DNA of 64,000 nucleotides from RI-106 sp964496875 (GTDB lineage Bacteria > Cyanobacteriota > Vampirovibrionia > Obscuribacterales > Obscuribacteraceae), in assembly GCA_964496875.1 (NCBI GenBank), contig CAZCBH010000004.1, positions 84,392-148,391 of the forward strand, given 5' to 3'. The notes beneath the pieces are model-generated. The model worked only from the letters and a program-made list of their open reading frames with translations, searched no databases and was not told where the DNA came from. This document shows positions 60,898 to 64,000 of the stretch, one piece after another; the first letter of the stretch is position 1; the number at the start of each line of letters is the position of its first letter. The translations under genes and the position numbers were made by a program.

Positions 60898-61947
60898 TTA
60901 TTTGAGAGCGATTTCAGCTTCTGCCTTTTTCTCCCGGACCTGTCGGTGCAGTCTCTCCCTCGCCTGGGCCAGGTCGTTTTCCGATTCGACAATAATCGCT
61001 TCCATATAGCTATGGGGTACCCGTCTTTTCTTATTGATCTCCTGCCGCTTCTTGAGCATGTTCGGCAGCATCAAAAGAGCTTTAAAAGAGCCCTTGAGCC
61101 AGGGAAGGATTTTTCGACTCTGCCGAACCACCACATAAAGATAGGCTGCCTGCCAGAAAAGAATATGGGGAAGGAATTTGATTAACAAAGGTGCCGGAAT
61201 GTTTTTTACTATGGTGTTTATGTTGTTCTGGGCCGAGAGGCTGACTACCAGATCGGAATAGCCACTACCGGTAGTGCCGCAGCCTAGATGATATATCTTT
61301 GCCGTCGGTACATAAAGGCACTTGTATCCCGCGCTCTGCGCTCTGAGTGCCATGTCCACATCTTCTAAATAGGCGAAATAGTCATCATCGAATAGGCCGA
61401 TATCGTCGAAAAGACCACGGCGATACATGGCCGCTCCGCCACAGGCTCCGAGGATATATCTCTCCTGGTCGAATAGACCGGTGTCTTTTTCGCCGTGACC
61501 GATTCGTCCGGGCAGTCCGCCGCGCCGGTAGCCGTCGCCGACACCGTCGAGCATCTCCGGATCTTCATAACCGAGCATCTTGCATCCTACAGAGCCCAGC
61601 TCCGGTCTGCCCTCCAGCACTGCCACCAGCTCTTTGACCCAGTCGGGATCGACGATGGTGTCATTATTAATCAGGGCGATATATTCGCCCTGGGCCTTAC
61701 GAATGCCGGCATTTACCGCCGGAGCGAAACCGGTGTTCACATCGAAGCAGATCAGTTTGACATCGGGATAAGACTCTTTCAAGAATTCAACCGAACCGTC
61801 TTTGGAGCCGTTGTCCACTATCCAGGTCTCGACATTTTCGTATGTCTGTTTAGCTATCGAATCGAGACAGCCGGCAAGAAATCGTTTTCCGTTCCAGTTC
61901 GGTATAACAATCGAAACCAGCTTCTTTTCTTGTTTATCTTGGCTCAC
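60898..61947 (-). CDS. GT2-family glycosyltransferase
   Basis: 349 residues. The GT-A fold shows VSIVIPNWNGKRFLAGCLDS, VDNGSKDGSVE, the metal-binding DTI region in ALINNDTIVDPDW, and FAYLEDVDMALRAQSAGYKC, as in rhamnosyl- and related transferases. A hydrophobic segment near 255-280 may attach it to the membrane. The acceptor is unknown, most likely a surface polysaccharide or glycolipid. It is separated from flp by a 375-nt gap and is divergent from the GT4 gene at 62108. Confidence 0.88.
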   Translation of the reverse strand: MSQDKQEKKLVSIVIPNWNGKRFLAGCLDSIAKQTYENVETWIVDNGSKDGSVEFLKESYPDVKLICFDVNTGFAPAVNAGIRKAQGEYIALINNDTIVDPDWVKELVAVLEGRPELGSVGCKMLGYEDPEMLDGVGDGYRRGGLPGRIGHGEKDTGLFDQERYILGACGGAAMYRRGLFDDIGLFDDDYFAYLEDVDMALRAQSAGYKCLYVPTAKIYHLGCGTTGSGYSDLVVSLSAQNNINTIVKNIPAPLLIKFLPHILFWQAAYLYVVVRQSRKILPWLKGSFKALLMLPNMLKKRQEINKKRRVPHSYMEAIIVESENDLAQARERLHRQVREKKAEAEIALK

Positions 61948-62107
61948 GGGTCAAACTCTTTCCTGTTGAAAACAGTCCATATTGTAAGCGAAATGCAAAC
62001 TCAAACAAATCGATTTGGCAGGCAGTATATAATTTCGACACACAAAGATTCCGGCAAGTTGGTCTTGTCCATTGGATTTCTGGATTCGGATGAGAAAAGG
62101 ATCATTC

Positions 62108-63475
62108 GTGGATACAAAAAATAGCCGCAGAAAAATCTTACTGGTTACCCTGGAGCCGGTCTCCAGTACCATGGCCGGACCGGCGATTCGCTGTCTGGAG
62201 CTGGCGAAGCAGCTCTCTACCGAGTTCCAAGTGGAGCTGGCGAGCCCGGTTACGGTCAGTGCCGAAAAACAGCTACCCGGCGATTATCCCTGCGGGGACG
62301 CCACTATCAAGATATTGACCGGCCTGGGCCGCTCGGCGCTTTATTCCCGGGCGATGGAGAACGATATCCTGGTGATTCAGTCCAATGTTCTCAAGCCCTT
62401 TCCCCGGCTTGCCGAACTGGGCAAGTATCTGGTGGTGGATCTCTATGACCCTTATCTATTTGCTGTTCTGGTCCAGTACAAAGACGACCCGGTGGCCGGT
62501 TCCTCCAGCTACAGAATGATGCATGCGGTTCTCGAAAAGCACATGCTCAGTGCCGATTTTTCGATGTGCGCCTCGGAAATTCAGAGGGATTACTGGATCG
62601 GGCGATATTGCGCCCTGGGCAGAATAGATAACGCCATGTACAAATTCGATCCGTCCATGCGAAAGCTTATTGATGTGGTGCCCTTCGGCTTGCAAGAGAA
62701 GCCCATTGAGAGAACCGGGGACGGCAAGGCTATTCGGCACGGTCGCTATGGAATCGGTGACGACGAGAAGATATTGATCTGGGGCGGAGGCATCTGGGAT
62801 TGGTTCGATCCCCTGACGGTGATCAGGGCTGTGGAGAAAGTGAAAGATAGATTGCCGATGTTGCGTCTTTATTTTATGGGATGGAAGTCTCCTAATCCCA
62901 AGGTAGAGGTGATGGGCATGGCCCACCGCGCCCGGCAGCTAGCCGTCGAGACCGGCTTGATAGATAAATTCGTTTTTTTCGAAGAAGATTGGATCCCTTA
63001 TGAAGAGCGGGTCAACTACTTACTCGATGCGGACATCGCCGTATCGGCTCATTTTGATCTTCCCGAGACCAGATACTCTTTCAGAACACGTATGCTCGAC
63101 TATCTCTGGGCCGGTCTGCCTGTATTGAGCACCGGCGGGGATCCGTTGTCAGATGAGATCGAGCGGGAAGGAGCCGGTATGGCCATGCCTTACGAAGATC
63201 CGGATGCCTGGGCCGAGGCTCTGGTCAAGCTCTGTAATGAAGACGGACTCAGAAAGAGGCTTTCTGATGGAGCGTTGAATCTGTCGGAAAAATATCGCTG
63301 GAGCCGGACTAGTTATGCTCTTGTAAATTACTGTCGGGAACCCTATCATTTACCTGGTTTTCAAAGGCCGACCATGCCTAATCTGGCTGAGCGGGTGCGG
63401 GCGGTCTATTCTCGTGGTGGCACGGATCTCATTGTGAAACGCTCTAAAGAGATAGTTTCGGATCTGTTCAAATAG
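62108..63475 (+). CDS. GT4-family (GT-B) glycosyltransferase
   Basis: About 455 residues. N-terminal domain with ILLVTLEPVSSTMAGPAIRC; C-terminal sugar-nucleotide domain with ILIWGGGIWDWFDPLTVIRA, KFVFFEEDWIPYEERVNYLL, and FRTRMLDYLWAGLPVLSTGG, whose Glu/Arg-type loop resembles GT4/GT1. The donor and acceptor are unknown. The start is GTG at 62108 because AAAAGGA precedes it by 6 nt; the frame is open upstream to a TTG at 62072. It is 4 nt before the CHAD gene, so the two are linked. Confidence 0.85.
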   Translation: MDTKNSRRKILLVTLEPVSSTMAGPAIRCLELAKQLSTEFQVELASPVTVSAEKQLPGDYPCGDATIKILTGLGRSALYSRAMENDILVIQSNVLKPFPRLAELGKYLVVDLYDPYLFAVLVQYKDDPVAGSSSYRMMHAVLEKHMLSADFSMCASEIQRDYWIGRYCALGRIDNAMYKFDPSMRKLIDVVPFGLQEKPIERTGDGKAIRHGRYGIGDDEKILIWGGGIWDWFDPLTVIRAVEKVKDRLPMLRLYFMGWKSPNPKVEVMGMAHRARQLAVETGLIDKFVFFEEDWIPYEERVNYLLDADIAVSAHFDLPETRYSFRTRMLDYLWAGLPVLSTGGDPLSDEIEREGAGMAMPYEDPDAWAEALVKLCNEDGLRKRLSDGALNLSEKYRWSRTSYALVNYCREPYHLPGFQRPTMPNLAERVRAVYSRGGTDLIVKRSKEIVSDLFK

Positions 63476-63479
63476 ATTT

Positions 63480-64000
63480 ATGAGTGACAGAGAAGATAAA
63501 ATAACCTCTATTCCGGGTCATCTTCTGGAGCCTGACTGGCTCGCCTTCGAGTTCAAGACGGCCATGAGCGTCATCGAGTCCATAGAAAAGGCGATTAAGC
63601 CGTTTCAGCACAACGCCAAGAACAAGAGTATTCACAATATCCGCATCGCTTTTCGACGCTGGTTCTCTATCTGGGAGGTACTGCGGGAAGATGGCTGGGA
63701 GAGCGATTCTTACCGCAACAAACTGGGTATCAAACTGAAGCGCTTTTATAAATTGCTTGGAAGAATACGAGACTGGGATGTGAACACCAAGCTGGCCGCC
63801 AAAGAGAAGTTGCCCCAGGCTATTCTCGATGACTGGGAGCGTCGCCGCAAGAAAGCGCGCAGGAAAGCTTTTGAAGAGCTTGCCGAATTCAAGCTCAAGG
63901 GGCTGATCAAAAAATTGAGGCGCTATCTTCAGGAGCGTCACGAGAGGCTGCGCCTGGAGTACATCCGTTATCAAGGCGCCCGGGAGGAGACTGTCTTTTC
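63480..64000 (+). CDS. CHAD-domain protein, cut by window edge
   Basis: From ATG 63480 the frame is open for 173 codons to the edge. It carries the CHAD helical pattern: NKSIHNIRIAFRRWFSIWEV and RFYKLLGRIRDWDVNTKL, with conserved histidine and many arginines and lysines. CHAD domains bind polyphosphate and are often associated with polyphosphate granules. A long antisense frame at 63468-63974 is a shadow. No CYTH domain is visible in the part present. The gene starts 4 nt after the GT4 stop. Confidence 0.88.
   Translation, partial: MSDREDKITSIPGHLLEPDWLAFEFKTAMSVIESIEKAIKPFQHNAKNKSIHNIRIAFRRWFSIWEVLREDGWESDSYRNKLGIKLKRFYKLLGRIRDWDVNTKLAAKEKLPQAILDDWERRRKKARRKAFEELAEFKLKGLIKKLRRYLQERHERLRLEYIRYQGAREETVF

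Noticed and set aside
63468..63974. A 168-codon minus-strand frame at the right edge
   Set aside because: It is opposite the CHAD-domain gene, which has a proper start and the CHAD signature.

Overview
The window is a dense bacterial chromosome segment read with the standard code; TGA ends many genes. No rRNA, tRNA, CRISPR array, insertion sequence or phage block was seen. The gene mix points to a Gram-negative-type, non-photosynthetic relative of Cyanobacteria (Vampirovibrionia/Melainabacteria, perhaps Obscuribacterales): a DUF2993 protein, six TPR proteins, a Tad/Flp pilus cluster, a CHAD-domain protein and diadenylate cyclase, with no photosynthesis genes. This placement is an inference from gene content; no marker phylogeny was possible.

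Layout. 1-10.3 kb (minus): a membrane protein cut by the edge, an AMP-forming acyl-CoA synthetase, then serS, a membrane protein and the vitamin B6 block pdxR-pdxS-pdxT with two trailing genes. 10.4-13.4 kb (plus): YraN-type nuclease, lysA, cdaA. 13.4-17 kb (minus): pyrF, rpmE, a GerMN lipoprotein, a DUF2993 protein and a LuxR-type response regulator. 17.3-27.4 kb (plus): a TPR-RDD membrane protein, then a tight five-gene run in which an exported TPR protein is translationally coupled to a divergent RNA polymerase beta subunit with no rpoC nearby, followed by two exported proteins and a winged-helix protein. 27.4-31.4 kb (minus): TPR protein, carboxypeptidase-regulatory repeat protein, folC. 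31.5-41.8 kb: Nudix hydrolase, small membrane protein, alpha/beta hydrolase, a candidate ArsC-like selenoprotein, TPR proteins, an amidase-like protein, acetyl-CoA synthetase, dnaB and an SGNH hydrolase. 41.8-49.5 kb (minus): thrS with a leader-peptide attenuator, a beta-propeller protein, and grpE-dnaK-dnaJ. 49.7-52.8 kb: a DUF1611/enolase-superfamily pair (DgcN/DgcA type) and a GntR regulator. 52.8-60.5 kb (minus): a Tad/Flp pilus operon from flp to tadC. 60.9-64 kb: two glycosyltransferases and a CHAD-domain protein.

Three observations stand out. (1) At 33563-33925 (minus) an ArsC/Spx-like frame of normal family length is interrupted only by one in-frame TGA, exactly where the first cysteine of the CxxC redox motif should be, followed at SECIS distance by a small hairpin with a GUU loop. 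(2) The thrS leader holds a promoter, a 24-codon peptide with seven threonines, competing RNA pairings and an intrinsic terminator, the architecture of ribosome-mediated attenuation; the leader peptide appears to be translated leaderless. (3) The isolated beta subunit keeps its catalytic residues but has changes in normally near-invariant rifampicin-region positions, an acidic C-terminal tail, and an unusual operon with envelope proteins.
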